From assembly GCF_934660935.1 (NCBI RefSeq), contig NZ_CAKUIH010000005.1:62001-126000 (forward strand): a stretch of 64,000 nt of DNA, written 5' to 3'. The notes below the pieces were generated by a model, which was not told the origin of the DNA, did not search any database, and saw nothing but the letters and a program-made list of their open reading frames with translations. The DNA is from an uncultured Parolsenella sp. Its GTDB lineage: Bacteria > Actinomycetota > Coriobacteriia > Coriobacteriales > Atopobiaceae. Positions 49,916-59,232 of this stretch are shown here, piece after piece (positions within the stretch are counted from its first letter, which is position 1; each line of letters opens with the position of its first letter). The translations under genes and the position numbers were made by a program.

Positions 49916-51283
49916 TTAGAAGAACAGGGTCCAGCCGTAGCCGATGATGACGTTCAGCAGGAACATGGTGATGCAGGGGATCATGCAGCTCTTGGAGAGA
50001 TCCTGCAGGTCGATGCCGCCCATACCAGCGGTAGCGATGATGACGCCGGCGACGGGGGACATGGAGCGGCCCATAGCGGTGGCGAGCTGCATCGGGACGG
50101 CGATGCTCTGGGTGGCCATGCCCATGGTGGTGGCCATATCCGGGACGAGCGGGCCGAAGGCGTACCAAGAGGCGTTGCCAGAGCCGAGGATGAAGGCACC
50201 GAAGAACGTGATGAAGGACATGCAGAGGACGACGATGATCGGGGCACCGTTGGCCTCGGCGAGGAGGCCGGAGACGACCGTCAGGCCACCGAGGAGCTTG
50301 ATGCCCTCAGCGAAGATGGCGGCGGCAGAGAGGATGGAGACGACGCGAGCGAAGGCGCCACCCATCTCCTTCATGACGAAGCCCATGTCGTCGGTGACGG
50401 CCTTGTCGCGCTTACGAACAAGCTCGATGAGGAAGACGATGAGCAGGCAGAGCAGGTTCGCGACAGCGACGTCCATCTTAATGGGGCTGAAGGCGAAGGC
50501 AATGATGATGACGAGCGGGGCAACCGGGAAGATGGAGTACCAAACCGGGCAGTCAGAATCCTTGACGGCCTCGTGCTGGAGACCCTCGACGCCCTCAGAA
50601 GCGGCGGCCTTCTTGTCGCAGCGGTTGAGCCACATGGGAAGAAGGATGGCGGCGATGACGGACAGGATGACACCGACGGGGAGCTGCCACTGCATGAAGT
50701 AGTCAATCATCGGGATGCCGACGACCTTCTCAGCGGCGAAGATGGCGGAGGAGTCGTTGGGGCCCCAGTCAAGGAAGCTGCCCATGACGACGGCGGTGCA
50801 CGCGGAGAGCGGGCTGATGCCGAGGGAGATCATGATCGGGAAGGCGATGGACATAAGGAGCATCGCGTGGCCGGAAGCGCTGGGGATAACGAGCTTAAGA
50901 GCGCAGCCGATGAGGAACAGGAAGCTCAGAACGATGTAGGGGTTCTTGATGCCACCGAGGGGCTTGGTGGCGAGGAAGGCCAGCTTGGTGGAGGCACCGA
51001 TGTGCGTCATGTACATCGCGTAGCCGGTGACCATCATAAGCGTGAGGCCGACGCCGCTCATGTTCTTGGAGAAGCAGTTCTTCGCGAACACGACGCAGTC
51101 GAGAATGATGTTACCGGTGGTGTCCTCACCGAGGACGGAGGTGCCGGTGAAGGCGGAATAGGCCATCAGAACGGCGATGCCGGACATCATGAAGATGAAG
51201 ACGGAGTTGACCTTCTTCAGGACGCAGCGCACGACGAATGCGATGTAAATCAGCGTCAGAAGAACAGAGATTGCAGGACTCAT
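49916..51283 (-). CDS. DcuC-family anaerobic carrier
   Basis: A 455-residue membrane protein with about 12 membrane segments. SGVGLTLMMVTGYAMYMTHIGASTKL, cut here by two helices, GCALKLVIPSASGHAMLLM and VMGSFLDWGPNDSSAIFAA are typical of the DcuC/YfcC arsenical-pump-like superfamily of C4-dicarboxylate carriers. The C-terminal half has FGAFILGSGNASWYAFGPL. It starts at the ATG 51281-51283, after GAGGAAG; a longer frame upstream is not conserved. A lyase gene follows and a MarR-type gene diverges from it. The substrate could be a dicarboxylate or, from the pairing with a C-S lyase, a sulfur amino acid (inference). Confidence 0.85.
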   Translation of the reverse strand: MSPAISVLLTLIYIAFVVRCVLKKVNSVFIFMMSGIAVLMAYSAFTGTSVLGEDTTGNIILDCVVFAKNCFSKNMSGVGLTLMMVTGYAMYMTHIGASTKLAFLATKPLGGIKNPYIVLSFLFLIGCALKLVIPSASGHAMLLMSIAFPIMISLGISPLSACTAVVMGSFLDWGPNDSSAIFAAEKVVGIPMIDYFMQWQLPVGVILSVIAAILLPMWLNRCDKKAAASEGVEGLQHEAVKDSDCPVWYSIFPVAPLVIIIAFAFSPIKMDVAVANLLCLLIVFLIELVRKRDKAVTDDMGFVMKEMGGAFARVVSILSAAAIFAEGIKLLGGLTVVSGLLAEANGAPIIVVLCMSFITFFGAFILGSGNASWYAFGPLVPDMATTMGMATQSIAVPMQLATAMGRSMSPVAGVIIATAGMGGIDLQDLSKSCMIPCITMFLLNVIIGYGWTLFF

Positions 51284-51402
51284 CGACTCACTTCCTCTTT
51301 TCTTTGAGGTTATAAAACGACCAGATGCGAACTGGCTTGCCATGGCGTTGTTTAGCATCTACATCGCCGTAGTTTAGACGCTAACTTGCGTTGTTTTACG
51401 CT

Positions 51403-51423
51403 TAAACTATGAACGGTAGTTTA
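51403..51423. promoter_or_regulatory. Candidate MarR operator
   Basis: TAAACTA-tgaacgg-TAGTTTA is a perfect 7-base inverted repeat with a 7-base spacer in the divergent promoter region. TAGTTTA recurs near 51370, and GTTTTAGTAGTAAAC (51466-51480) is a weaker second site close to the MarR start. Confidence 0.65.
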
Positions 51424-51514
51424 TCGACCGCGAACGGTATCGCCATTCCCCTATTAATACTGTATGTTTTAGTAGTAAACTCATACGGTTACCTCGAATG
51501 AAGGGAGGTTGTAT

Positions 51515-52042
51515 ATGACGCAGCCAGTACCCAATGACGGCATTCGTCACCCCATTGACGACGTCACGGCATGTGACATCCTCCATCAGATGTCTTCTTT
51601 CTATTCCGGAACGAAGAAGCCCCATGACTACGGCACCGGCGAGGCATACACCGCCTGGGAGACCCACGTCATCAAGTACATCGCCGATCACCCCGGTGTC
51701 ACGCTCACCGACATGGCACTCGCGTTTGGCAAGACCAAGGGCGCGTTCTCCCAGATCGTGAATAGGCTCGTCGCGCGCGGCCTTATCGTCAAGAACAAAG
51801 CGGAGGGTATGGACAACCGCCAGTTCCTCGAGCTGAGCGAGAAGGGCCTCGAGCTCAACGCTGCGCATGAGCACTATGATGCGGTTCACTTTGGCGAGTC
51901 GATGTCCATCGTGAGGTCTCAGTACACGGACGAGGAGGTTGACCAGGCCTTTACGGTTCTGCTGTGCTGGCTCAACGCGCGTCGCGCTATCCACAAGAAG
52001 CGCATCGAGCAGCAGAAGACTTCTGGCAACGACTCCTTCTAG
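51515..52042 (+). CDS. MarR-family transcriptional regulator
   Basis: A 175-residue winged-helix regulator. TAWETHVIKYIADHPGVTLTDMALAFGKTKGAFSQIVNRLVARGLI is the recognition region (cut here to its parts), followed by the wing KNKAEGMDNRQFLELSEKG. The N-terminal 30 residues and the long C-terminal helix give the dimerisation region. The ATG at 51515 follows GGGAGG. It diverges from the DcuC/PatB operon and an inverted repeat fit for a dimeric repressor lies in the shared 231-base gap, so autoregulation together with control of the operon is likely. Confidence 0.9.
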   Translation: MTQPVPNDGIRHPIDDVTACDILHQMSSFYSGTKKPHDYGTGEAYTAWETHVIKYIADHPGVTLTDMALAFGKTKGAFSQIVNRLVARGLIVKNKAEGMDNRQFLELSEKGLELNAAHEHYDAVHFGESMSIVRSQYTDEEVDQAFTVLLCWLNARRAIHKKRIEQQKTSGNDSF

Positions 52043-52223
52043 CGATTGCGGAGCGGCAGGCCGCGCAAGATGCGCGAATCTTGTTGGCGCGGGGTGTGCG
52101 GCCGACACTAGGTGCATACCAGCCGACGCAAAGCGAAGGCGGCTGGTGCCAAGCGCAAGATGTACGCCGATTCCAACGCCAGCCTCTTCGCGCACATATA
52201 TTGTTTTGCGCGCACTAATATGT

Positions 52224-52252
52224 GGCCGGCAGGGGACGCTCCCCTGCCGGCC
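52224..52252 (+). terminator. Terminator downstream of the marR gene
   Basis: GGCCGGCAGGGG pairs with CCCCTGCCGGCC over 5 bases, followed by CTTTTC. Confidence 0.85.
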
Positions 52253-52296
52253 CTTTTCATCCTGGATCCGTAACCGACCACGATTCTCGTTTCCGC

Positions 52297-55200
52297 CTAG
52301 TCCACGCTCTTGAGTGCTTCGAGCATGTCGACGCGGCGCAAATACTGGTTGACGACCGCATACATCGCCGCAACCACGAGCACGATGACGACCGTCGACA
52401 CCACGAAGGGGAGCCATCCGCAAGCAGGATCGAACATCACGTTCTCCGGCGGCACGGCGGCGATGATGTACTGCTGCAGCATCCAACCGAGCAGCCAGCC
52501 AACCGGCAGCGCGAGACACGAGTTGATGATCGTCTCGCGATAGATGTACATCGAGACTTCGCGTGGATAGAACCCGAGAACCTTGATCGTGGACAGCTCG
52601 CGGATGCGCTCGGCCACGTTGATGGTCACGAGGTTGTAGACGATCACCACCGCCAGCAGCACCGCCACCACGATAAGCACGCCCATGATCATGTTGAGGG
52701 ACTTCACCACGACGTTGATCTGGTCGATAAGCGCCGCACTCTGCACACACCCCATCACGCCCGAAAGGCTCATGAAGCGCGCCGCCTCGGAGCGAATCGC
52801 CGTCGTGCCGTTATCCGTCAGGTTCACGACAAAGGCATTCGTCTCCAGGGGCTTGCCGAAGCAGTTCTGGTAGGCCTCCGCACTCATGAACATGAAGTGT
52901 TCCATGTACATCTCGCAGATGCCAGCCACACGCACGCCGCACTCGCGACCGTCCGCGTCCTTGAACGTGAGAGTATCCCCTACGCGCAGGCCGATGAGGC
53001 TCGCGAGGCGCTCGGAAATCACAGCGCCGTCCGGAGACAGCTCGAGCGCCCTGCCGGTCGAGCGCTCGCGAATGCGCAGGTAACTAGCAAAAGCGCTCGC
53101 GTCCTCAGGGACAAGGAGATTGATCTTCTGGTCATCGCCCTTGGCGCCGCCCCGCTTGGTCACGCTTTCGTAGCGCACAGGCAGGTGGCTGGCGACGGCA
53201 CCGGAGGCAAGCTCGGCATCTATCCCCACGCGCTCTTCCTCGCTCACGTGGCTATTCTCGGCAACGATCAAGTCATAGCCGATGATGTCGCCAAACTGGG
53301 CGTCGGCAAGGCCGTTGATGGAGTTGCGAACGGCAAAGCCGCAGAACATGAGACATACGGCGCCCGCCACGCCAACGACGGTCATGAGCATGCGCTTCTT
53401 GTAGCGAAGGAGGTTTCTGCAGGTGACCTTCTGCGTAAAGTTAAGGCGATTCCACACCGGCGAAATGTGCTCGAGGATGATCTTCGAGCCGGCGGCCGGA
53501 GCCTTGGGGAGGAGGAGCTGGGCGGGTTTCTCCGCCAGGCTTCGCTTGGCCACCGCTGCCGCCGGGCCAACCGAGACGGCCAGGGCCAGCGCAAAGGCAG
53601 CCGCGCTCACCAGCGGGCGGAAGTGCATCTCGATGGGTGGTAGCACGAATTTCGAACCATAGGCGCTATAGACGATGAATGGCATCAGCGTATGACCGAG
53701 CGCGATGCCGACAAACGCGCCAATGCCTCCCGCCGTAGCCCCATAGACCACAAACTTAAGCATGACGTCGCGGTCGCGATATCCCAAGGCCTTGAGGGTG
53801 CCGGAGTTCACGCGTTCCTCATCCACCATGCGAGTCATCGTGGTCGATGCCACGAGTGCCGCCACCAGGTAGAGAAAGTAGGGAAAGACGTCCGCGAGAG
53901 AATCGACGATCTCGCTCACGCTGCTGTAGGTCTTATAGCCTTCTGAGCCCGGGGTTTCTCGACGCGAGTCGACAGCGTAAGCCGGTTGGTCGATGGAATC
54001 TCGCTGCTCGCGCGCATCGGCGAGGGAGGCCTCGCCATCGGCGATCTCCCGCTCGGCATCGGGCAAGGCGTCGTTGTACTCCGCGAGAGCAGACTCGTAC
54101 TCGGAACGCTTTTGGGCAAGCGCGCCCGCCGCCTCGTCATACGCGGCGCGGCCCTGCTGATAGGCAGCAAACCCCTCGTTGTACTCGGCCATGCCGGCGT
54201 CATAGGTGGCCTTACCGGCGGCGTACTCAGCCTGGCTTGCGGATAGCCTCTCGGCACTTGCGCCAATCTGCGCGGAGACGGCATCGAGCTCCTGCTGCTT
54301 GGCGGCAAACTCCGCCTGACCGTTCGCGACTTGCTGGTCAAGAGCCACCTGAGCCGCGGAAATCTGCTGCTCAGCGGCATCGAGCTGCGCTGATTGCTGG
54401 GCGTAGCTCGCATCATCGATGAGGCCAGCGGCGTGTGCCTGCTCGAGTTGGTCCCTCTTTTGCGCAACGTCCGCACGTTGGGCGTCAATCTGCGCTTGCG
54501 CCTGAGCCGTTTGCTGCTCCGCTGCCGTTTTGGCGTCATCGAGGGCTTGGACGGACGCCGCGTATTGGGAGCGCGCCTCGGCAAGCTGCCGCTCTCCTTC
54601 GTCTAGCTGGGCGCGGGCGTCTGCAAGGCGATCGCGGGAAGCGAAAAGCGTTTCGCGCGCACCCGCCAGCCGCGCGGCAGCCACCTCAAGCTGTGACCAA
54701 GTGTCATCGAGAGTCAGCTGTCCATCTGCGAGTCTCGCGGCAGCATCATCTAGCGCTGCCTTGGCATCGGAGAGCTGCTGGCGAGCGTTGTCGAGAGTCG
54801 CCTGACCGTCAGCGATCTTGTCGTCGAACTCCGCGCGTACCGCAGCGAGACGGCGCGGCGGCGCACATGCGAGCACGGTGGCAAGTTCCTCCTTATGAGC
54901 CGCGACGCGCGCGAGGTACTCCGCGCTATACGGGTCGAGACCCTCGGTGTCATCAAACGTAAGGCGCGCAACCATGCGATAGTCCGCATTGAAGACGTCG
55001 GGCGTTACCACGGCATATCCCGTAAGGTCGCCCGTTCCCACCGTTGTCTTGCCCTTGTTCACGCTCGCGATGATCTCCGTCGAGCTCACGTGTCCCACAA
55101 CGCGAAAATGCGTCTGCGTCAGCACCGCGCTGCCACCCATGCCGTCCTTTTCGACCAGGTCGACCATCGAACCGAGCGGAAAACGATCCACGAGGAAGGA

Positions 55201-55605
55201 GTCGACGGCTATTTCGTCAGGAGCCGAAGGCATGCGACCGCCAACAATCTCAAACTGGCTTACGCGCTCAGGGACCGACTCGAGTCGAATGGAGTCATTG
55301 GTGTCCGCAATCGTAACGTCCTTGAGGTAGCCGAACTCGACCTCGCGAACGCCGGGAGTCGCTTTGATATCCGCCTGGTCATCGGCATCAAGGCCAAGGT
55401 CGCCAATAACGGTAACGTCTGCCATGTCGTAGCGGTCGAAGAATCGGGCGGAAGTCGCGCGCATATCCGGGCCCGCGACCTTGAGGCCCACGAGAGCGAA
55501 GGAGCCCAGGGCGATAAGGCAGACGATGGAGCAGAAGCGCCCCTTTGACTTCTTGAACGTGGCGAGGACGTCACGCCAAAGCATGGTCTTCTTTACGCGT
55601 GCCAT
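52297..55605 (-). CDS. FtsX-type permease with large coiled-coil insert
   Basis: A 1102-residue membrane protein. The N-terminus (WRDVLATFKKSKGRFCSIV) leads to one membrane segment, an exported domain, and then a predicted coiled coil over about residues 270-570 made of Ala/Gln/Glu heptads (ARQQLSDAKAALDDAAARL, EAGERQ-like repeats). Two FtsX domains follow: VAALVASTTMTRMVDEERV near 610 and a second at the C-terminus (VVIVYNLVTINVAERIRELSTIK, IMGVLIVVAVLLAV). The C-terminal domain architecture matches MacB/LolC-like transport or cell-wall regulators (e.g. peptide export, bacteriocin resistance). No ABC ATPase is next to it. The ATG at 55603-55605 follows GAGAGGA; upstream frame reaches into the next gene and is rejected. 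Confidence 0.88.
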   Translation of the reverse strand: MARVKKTMLWRDVLATFKKSKGRFCSIVCLIALGSFALVGLKVAGPDMRATSARFFDRYDMADVTVIGDLGLDADDQADIKATPGVREVEFGYLKDVTIADTNDSIRLESVPERVSQFEIVGGRMPSAPDEIAVDSFLVDRFPLGSMVDLVEKDGMGGSAVLTQTHFRVVGHVSSTEIIASVNKGKTTVGTGDLTGYAVVTPDVFNADYRMVARLTFDDTEGLDPYSAEYLARVAAHKEELATVLACAPPRRLAAVRAEFDDKIADGQATLDNARQQLSDAKAALDDAAARLADGQLTLDDTWSQLEVAAARLAGARETLFASRDRLADARAQLDEGERQLAEARSQYAASVQALDDAKTAAEQQTAQAQAQIDAQRADVAQKRDQLEQAHAAGLIDDASYAQQSAQLDAAEQQISAAQVALDQQVANGQAEFAAKQQELDAVSAQIGASAERLSASQAEYAAGKATYDAGMAEYNEGFAAYQQGRAAYDEAAGALAQKRSEYESALAEYNDALPDAEREIADGEASLADAREQRDSIDQPAYAVDSRRETPGSEGYKTYSSVSEIVDSLADVFPYFLYLVAALVASTTMTRMVDEERVNSGTLKALGYRDRDVMLKFVVYGATAGGIGAFVGIALGHTLMPFIVYSAYGSKFVLPPIEMHFRPLVSAAAFALALAVSVGPAAAVAKRSLAEKPAQLLLPKAPAAGSKIILEHISPVWNRLNFTQKVTCRNLLRYKKRMLMTVVGVAGAVCLMFCGFAVRNSINGLADAQFGDIIGYDLIVAENSHVSEEERVGIDAELASGAVASHLPVRYESVTKRGGAKGDDQKINLLVPEDASAFASYLRIRERSTGRALELSPDGAVISERLASLIGLRVGDTLTFKDADGRECGVRVAGICEMYMEHFMFMSAEAYQNCFGKPLETNAFVVNLTDNGTTAIRSEAARFMSLSGVMGCVQSAALIDQINVVVKSLNMIMGVLIVVAVLLAVVIVYNLVTINVAERIRELSTIKVLGFYPREVSMYIYRETIINSCLALPVGWLLGWMLQQYIIAAVPPENVMFDPACGWLPFVVSTVVIVLVVAAMYAVVNQYLRRVDMLEALKSVD

Positions 55606-55651
55606 GACGTCCTCTCCCGTACCAGGTCCAGTCAAGCTCAGTTTCCTGGCC

Positions 55652-56422
55652 CTACTTTGCCAGCCAGCTCGCCATCGGACGGCAAATCTGGCGCGCATTG
55701 TTATATGCCATATCGAGCGTAAGACACGTTCGCGCAGAATAGAACCCGTCCTCACGGCAGATAGTCAATGCGAGCTCCGGCTGGCTGCCCGTAAGGCAAA
55801 GCGGCAAAAGCAGCTGGATACGACCGTTGTAATACTGCGGCACCGCAATGGTGTAGTTCGCAGCCGCGCGGCGCTCGGCCTCCGCAACAGCGCCCTCAAA
55901 GGCCCGACGCAGCAAGCACTCGTTTCCCTTGCCACGAAGTTGCTCCGGGATGCGAGCCAAGTTGTTCTCATCGCCCAGAATATGATCGATATTCGGACGA
56001 ACCCGCAGGTGGAAATCATAAATGAGGTCTGCGGGGTTATCGGTGTAATGAACGCGAGCAGGAAGCACGTCAACCTCTGACAGCGCCAAGTCGCTCGACT
56101 TAAAGAAGCCCTTAAGGAACCATGGCTGGGCATCCGGGCGATTGTTGGGCTGGAACAATGCGTATATCGCCTCGAAGCGCGGCGTGAATAACCCCGTATT
56201 GAAACAGGCGAAATCGCCATCCAACACGATGAAGGACTTCCCTCTCCCCTCTTCATCGACGCGTTCCTGCAGGTACGCGGCACGACGGTACGTGAAGTCG
56301 ATGTAGTTGAGCAATATCCTGTTATCCGGGCCCCAATCCTCGGGATCAGCCAGGTCTGCCAGGTATTGGTAGCAGGGATAAGGACAGAAGGCGAAGTCGA
56401 CAATCCTGTCAGGGTAGACCAT
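55652..56422 (-). CDS. DUF3825 domain protein
   Basis: A 256-residue cytosolic protein. It contains the DUF3825 plan: WGPDNRILLNYIDFTYRRAAYLQE, FIVLDGDFACFNTGLFTPRFEAIYALFQ, and the late CLTGSQPELALTICREDGFY and TCLTLDMAYNNARQICRP segments. The Asp/Asn-rich LDGDFACFNTGL stretch may bind a nucleotide or metal (inference), and the function of the family is not established. The ATG at 56420-56422 follows GGAGG. The gene lies between the FtsX-type permease and a divergent DUF554 gene. Confidence 0.75.
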   Translation of the reverse strand: MVYPDRIVDFAFCPYPCYQYLADLADPEDWGPDNRILLNYIDFTYRRAAYLQERVDEEGRGKSFIVLDGDFACFNTGLFTPRFEAIYALFQPNNRPDAQPWFLKGFFKSSDLALSEVDVLPARVHYTDNPADLIYDFHLRVRPNIDHILGDENNLARIPEQLRGKGNECLLRRAFEGAVAEAERRAAANYTIAVPQYYNGRIQLLLPLCLTGSQPELALTICREDGFYSARTCLTLDMAYNNARQICRPMASWLAK

Positions 56423-56562
56423 GCGTCCTCCGTTTCTCGGGTTTGAGGCTACTATACGCGCCATCCATACCGCACGCATCGCAAGAATCGAGGCGCGAGC
56501 GCAGATGCCGCTTGTCGGCCGCCTGTATACTAAAGGACCGCACAAACCAGTTAAGGAGCCCA

Positions 56563-57300
56563 ATGCCCGGCCTCGGTACCCTCATCAACGTCACCCTGAT
56601 CACTATCGGCGGGCTCATCGGCCTCGCCGCCAGCTCGCTCGTCACGGAGCGCCTGCAAGACGCGCTTCTCCGCGCATGCGGCGCGTGCATCGTATTCGTT
56701 GGCATCGCAGGCACGCTCCAGCACATGCTCGTCGCCACCGTTGCGGAAGACGGAGCCGTTCTCCTCTCCACGACGGGCACGATGATGCTTGTCGTGTCGA
56801 TGGCGCTCGGTACGGTCATCGGCGAGGTCATCGACATCGACGCTCGCTTCGATGACCTCGGAAAATGGCTGCGCGACCACACTGGCAGCTCCGGCGACCC
56901 CCGCTTCGTCGACGGCTTCGTCACCGCATCGCTCACCCTCTCGGTCGGCGCGATGGCCATTGTGGGTTCCATCCAAGACGGCCTTGCGGGCGATTGGTCC
57001 GCCCTCGCGCTCAAAGGTTCCATCGACGCGATCATCGTCTGCGCGATGGCGGCGTCTATGGGCAAGGGCTGTATCTTCTCCGCGCTCTCGGTTGGCGTTT
57101 TCCAGGGACTCGTCACGGCGCTCGCCACACTCATCGCCCCGGTCCTGTCCGACGCGGCGCTCGCCAACCTCACCCTCGTAGGCTCAGTCCTCATCTTCTG
57201 CGTAGGGATCAACCTCATCTGGCCTCGTACCTTCAAGCCGGCAAACATGCTGCCTGCCGTGGTCATCGCCGCCGTATGCGCGGGACTCCCCTGGTTCTAA
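56563..57300 (+). CDS. DUF554 membrane protein
   Basis: A 245-residue protein with about seven membrane segments. GLGTLINVTLITIGGLIGLAA, then GTMMLVVSMALGTVIGEVIDID, AMAIVGSIQDGLAGD and GSVLIFCVGINLIWP match DUF554 proteins, which are often taken to be transporters or channels of unknown substrate. The ATG follows AAGGAG with normal spacing; a longer in-frame extension is rejected. It diverges from the DUF3825 gene and precedes the three-gene helicase operon by 132 bases, in the same direction, but without a tight coupling. Confidence 0.85.
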   Translation: MPGLGTLINVTLITIGGLIGLAASSLVTERLQDALLRACGACIVFVGIAGTLQHMLVATVAEDGAVLLSTTGTMMLVVSMALGTVIGEVIDIDARFDDLGKWLRDHTGSSGDPRFVDGFVTASLTLSVGAMAIVGSIQDGLAGDWSALALKGSIDAIIVCAMAASMGKGCIFSALSVGVFQGLVTALATLIAPVLSDAALANLTLVGSVLIFCVGINLIWPRTFKPANMLPAVVIAAVCAGLPWF

Positions 57301-57432
57301 GCTCAAGCGGTCCAAAGCCCGGCTCCGGCCCGCAGCCTGGCTCCACCCGTGCTGCCCGGGAGAAGCAAGTCAAACAGATGTTCGCAATCAGTGCTATCAT
57401 AGGCGTCCCTAAGGCTGGCTCGGGAGGGAGGC

Positions 57433-59232
57433 ATGATGCGATCTACCGCTCAAGAAGTGCTCGACATGCTCCTCCAGAGTCCCAGCCTCCGCCGCAGCGA
57501 CTTCGTGGACCGCGTCTTCACGGATGAGCCTATCCTCATGCGCGGCTCCCAAATGGCCAGCTACATCCCCCCGCGCATACAGGAGATGCGCGAGATGGCG
57601 CTCTCGCCTGAGGGTCGTGGGATGATTGGCGCCCAGCTCTTCACCAAGCAAGCGCTCTTTATGGAGGATTACGAGGACGACGTCGAATATCACGGCTCGT
57701 TCGAGCGCTATTTCCCCACTTACGTGGATATGAATGATCGCCAGCTCAGAGGCTATTTCTCATGGAGAAGCGCCGTCCGTCGCGGAGAGGAGACCCCTAA
57801 GGCGCCCCTCTCCTTTGCGTTCGTTCACCTCTATGAGCTAATCGGCAGCATTGGCATCGAACTCGAGCCCATCGGGCGCAGCCGCGAAGGCCTCACTAGG
57901 GCTGAGCAGGGTTTCCTTGCCATCGAGCATTTCTGGAAGACTCACGAGGACACCTACCCCGAGCTGCAACGTTACGTGACGCGTTGGCTCCGCGATTACG
58001 CGGTCTGGCATGGGCTTGACGCGTCCTACCTCGCTCCGTACGTAAATACCGCCTTTGACGAAGCACTCGTCAGCCTCACGGAGTCCCTCGGCTCTTGGAT
58101 GGCGGCGACGCCCCAGAAAAAGCCTCGCAAACAAGATGCACGGGCAATGGCTCTCGCTGGCGCAGACAGGCCGGAGGAGGAGCGGTTCTTCGCCGCACTC
58201 GACCCGCTGTCAACCTACCGGCCACGCGTAAGCCGCCTCTATCGCGACCGTCCGAAGACGCTCCGCCATGTGACCTGCTCCGTTATCGCTGAGCTTGCCC
58301 TCTATTACGAGAAGCACCGCAAATCCGGCCTTGTCGAAGATCTTTTCGGCAGCTCGCAGGCCTTCCCCTACGTCATGTTCATGAACGCCGTCTTCTGGAC
58401 GGGTAGCCCCCACGAAGACACGATCTACGAGATAAGCCCATGTAATCGCTACGGTTGCGCCAAGGGGCGCTGGTATCACGAGGGATTCCTGACCACCGCC
58501 AGACGCAGCTCCAAGCTCGGAGCCATTCTCCGCCTGATCGACCAGCGTCTGCGCGTCGCGATTGGCTATCCCCATCCGCTCACCAAGAAGGACGCACCGA
58601 AGTACCTCGACAAGATCGTGGCGGAGCAGATTGAGGCCCGCCTCGCCTGGGAGGCGGACCGCGAGGCAAGGGCCGTTCGGGTCGACCTCTCCCAGCTCGC
58701 CGGCATTCGCGTCGCGGCAAACGCCACGTGCGATTCGCTCCTCATCGATGAAGAGCGAGAGGATGAGGCTGTGTCGGACGCGGGAGAGGCGATGTCGGCC
58801 GCGGCAGTGGCGCCCACGCTGCGGATCAAAACGCTCGAAGCCATGGCACCTGAAGTCCCGGCAGGCGCAGCTGTGCCGGAGACTGAAAAGCCTACCGCCC
58901 GAACGGGAGAGTTCGCCGACGAGGGCCCAACGACTGGCCGCCCTTCGGCGGAGCGAGCCATAGCACCCGCTGAAGCGTCTTCCGCGGAAACAGCGCCGGC
59001 GCCCTACGGCCTCACTGCCATTGAGCTCGAGCTTCTTCAGTCACTTCTCGATGGCACCCCATGGGAGGTTCCCACAGGCACATCGCTCGACATGCTCGTG
59101 GACTCCATCAACGAGAAGCTCTTCGACTTGCTTGGAGATACCGCGCTTGAGTTCGACGGTTTAGTGTCCGGCATGCCCACTATCATCGACGACTACGCAG
59201 AAGACGTGAGGGAGGCCCTCTCCTATGAGTGA
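57433..59232 (+). CDS. TerB-N/TerB-C domain protein
   Basis: A 599-residue protein that opens the three-gene operon. Residues 95-160 match the TerB-N region (MNDRQLRGYFSWRSAVRRGE, LYELIGSIGIEL), including the Trp-Arg pair. A helical middle region and a Glu/Ala/Pro-rich linker (about 440-515) lead to a TerB-C module at 515-599, with SINEKLFDLLGDTALEF and IIDDYAEDVREAL. TerB domains were first seen in tellurite-resistance proteins and are thought to bind metals or act as adaptors; the N/C-flanking modules are reported with ATPase and helicase genes. Two further genes overlap in sequence (8 bases, then 1 base). The start ATG follows GGGAGGGAGGC. No enzymatic role is seen in this protein. Confidence 0.85.
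   Translation: MMRSTAQEVLDMLLQSPSLRRSDFVDRVFTDEPILMRGSQMASYIPPRIQEMREMALSPEGRGMIGAQLFTKQALFMEDYEDDVEYHGSFERYFPTYVDMNDRQLRGYFSWRSAVRRGEETPKAPLSFAFVHLYELIGSIGIELEPIGRSREGLTRAEQGFLAIEHFWKTHEDTYPELQRYVTRWLRDYAVWHGLDASYLAPYVNTAFDEALVSLTESLGSWMAATPQKKPRKQDARAMALAGADRPEEERFFAALDPLSTYRPRVSRLYRDRPKTLRHVTCSVIAELALYYEKHRKSGLVEDLFGSSQAFPYVMFMNAVFWTGSPHEDTIYEISPCNRYGCAKGRWYHEGFLTTARRSSKLGAILRLIDQRLRVAIGYPHPLTKKDAPKYLDKIVAEQIEARLAWEADREARAVRVDLSQLAGIRVAANATCDSLLIDEEREDEAVSDAGEAMSAAAVAPTLRIKTLEAMAPEVPAGAAVPETEKPTARTGEFADEGPTTGRPSAERAIAPAEASSAETAPAPYGLTAIELELLQSLLDGTPWEVPTGTSLDMLVDSINEKLFDLLGDTALEFDGLVSGMPTIIDDYAEDVREALSYE

Noticed and set aside
52043..52296. A tRNA or small RNA in the gap after marR
   Set aside because: No T-loop GTTCRA box or cloverleaf arms; only the terminator hairpin at 52224-52252 is convincing.
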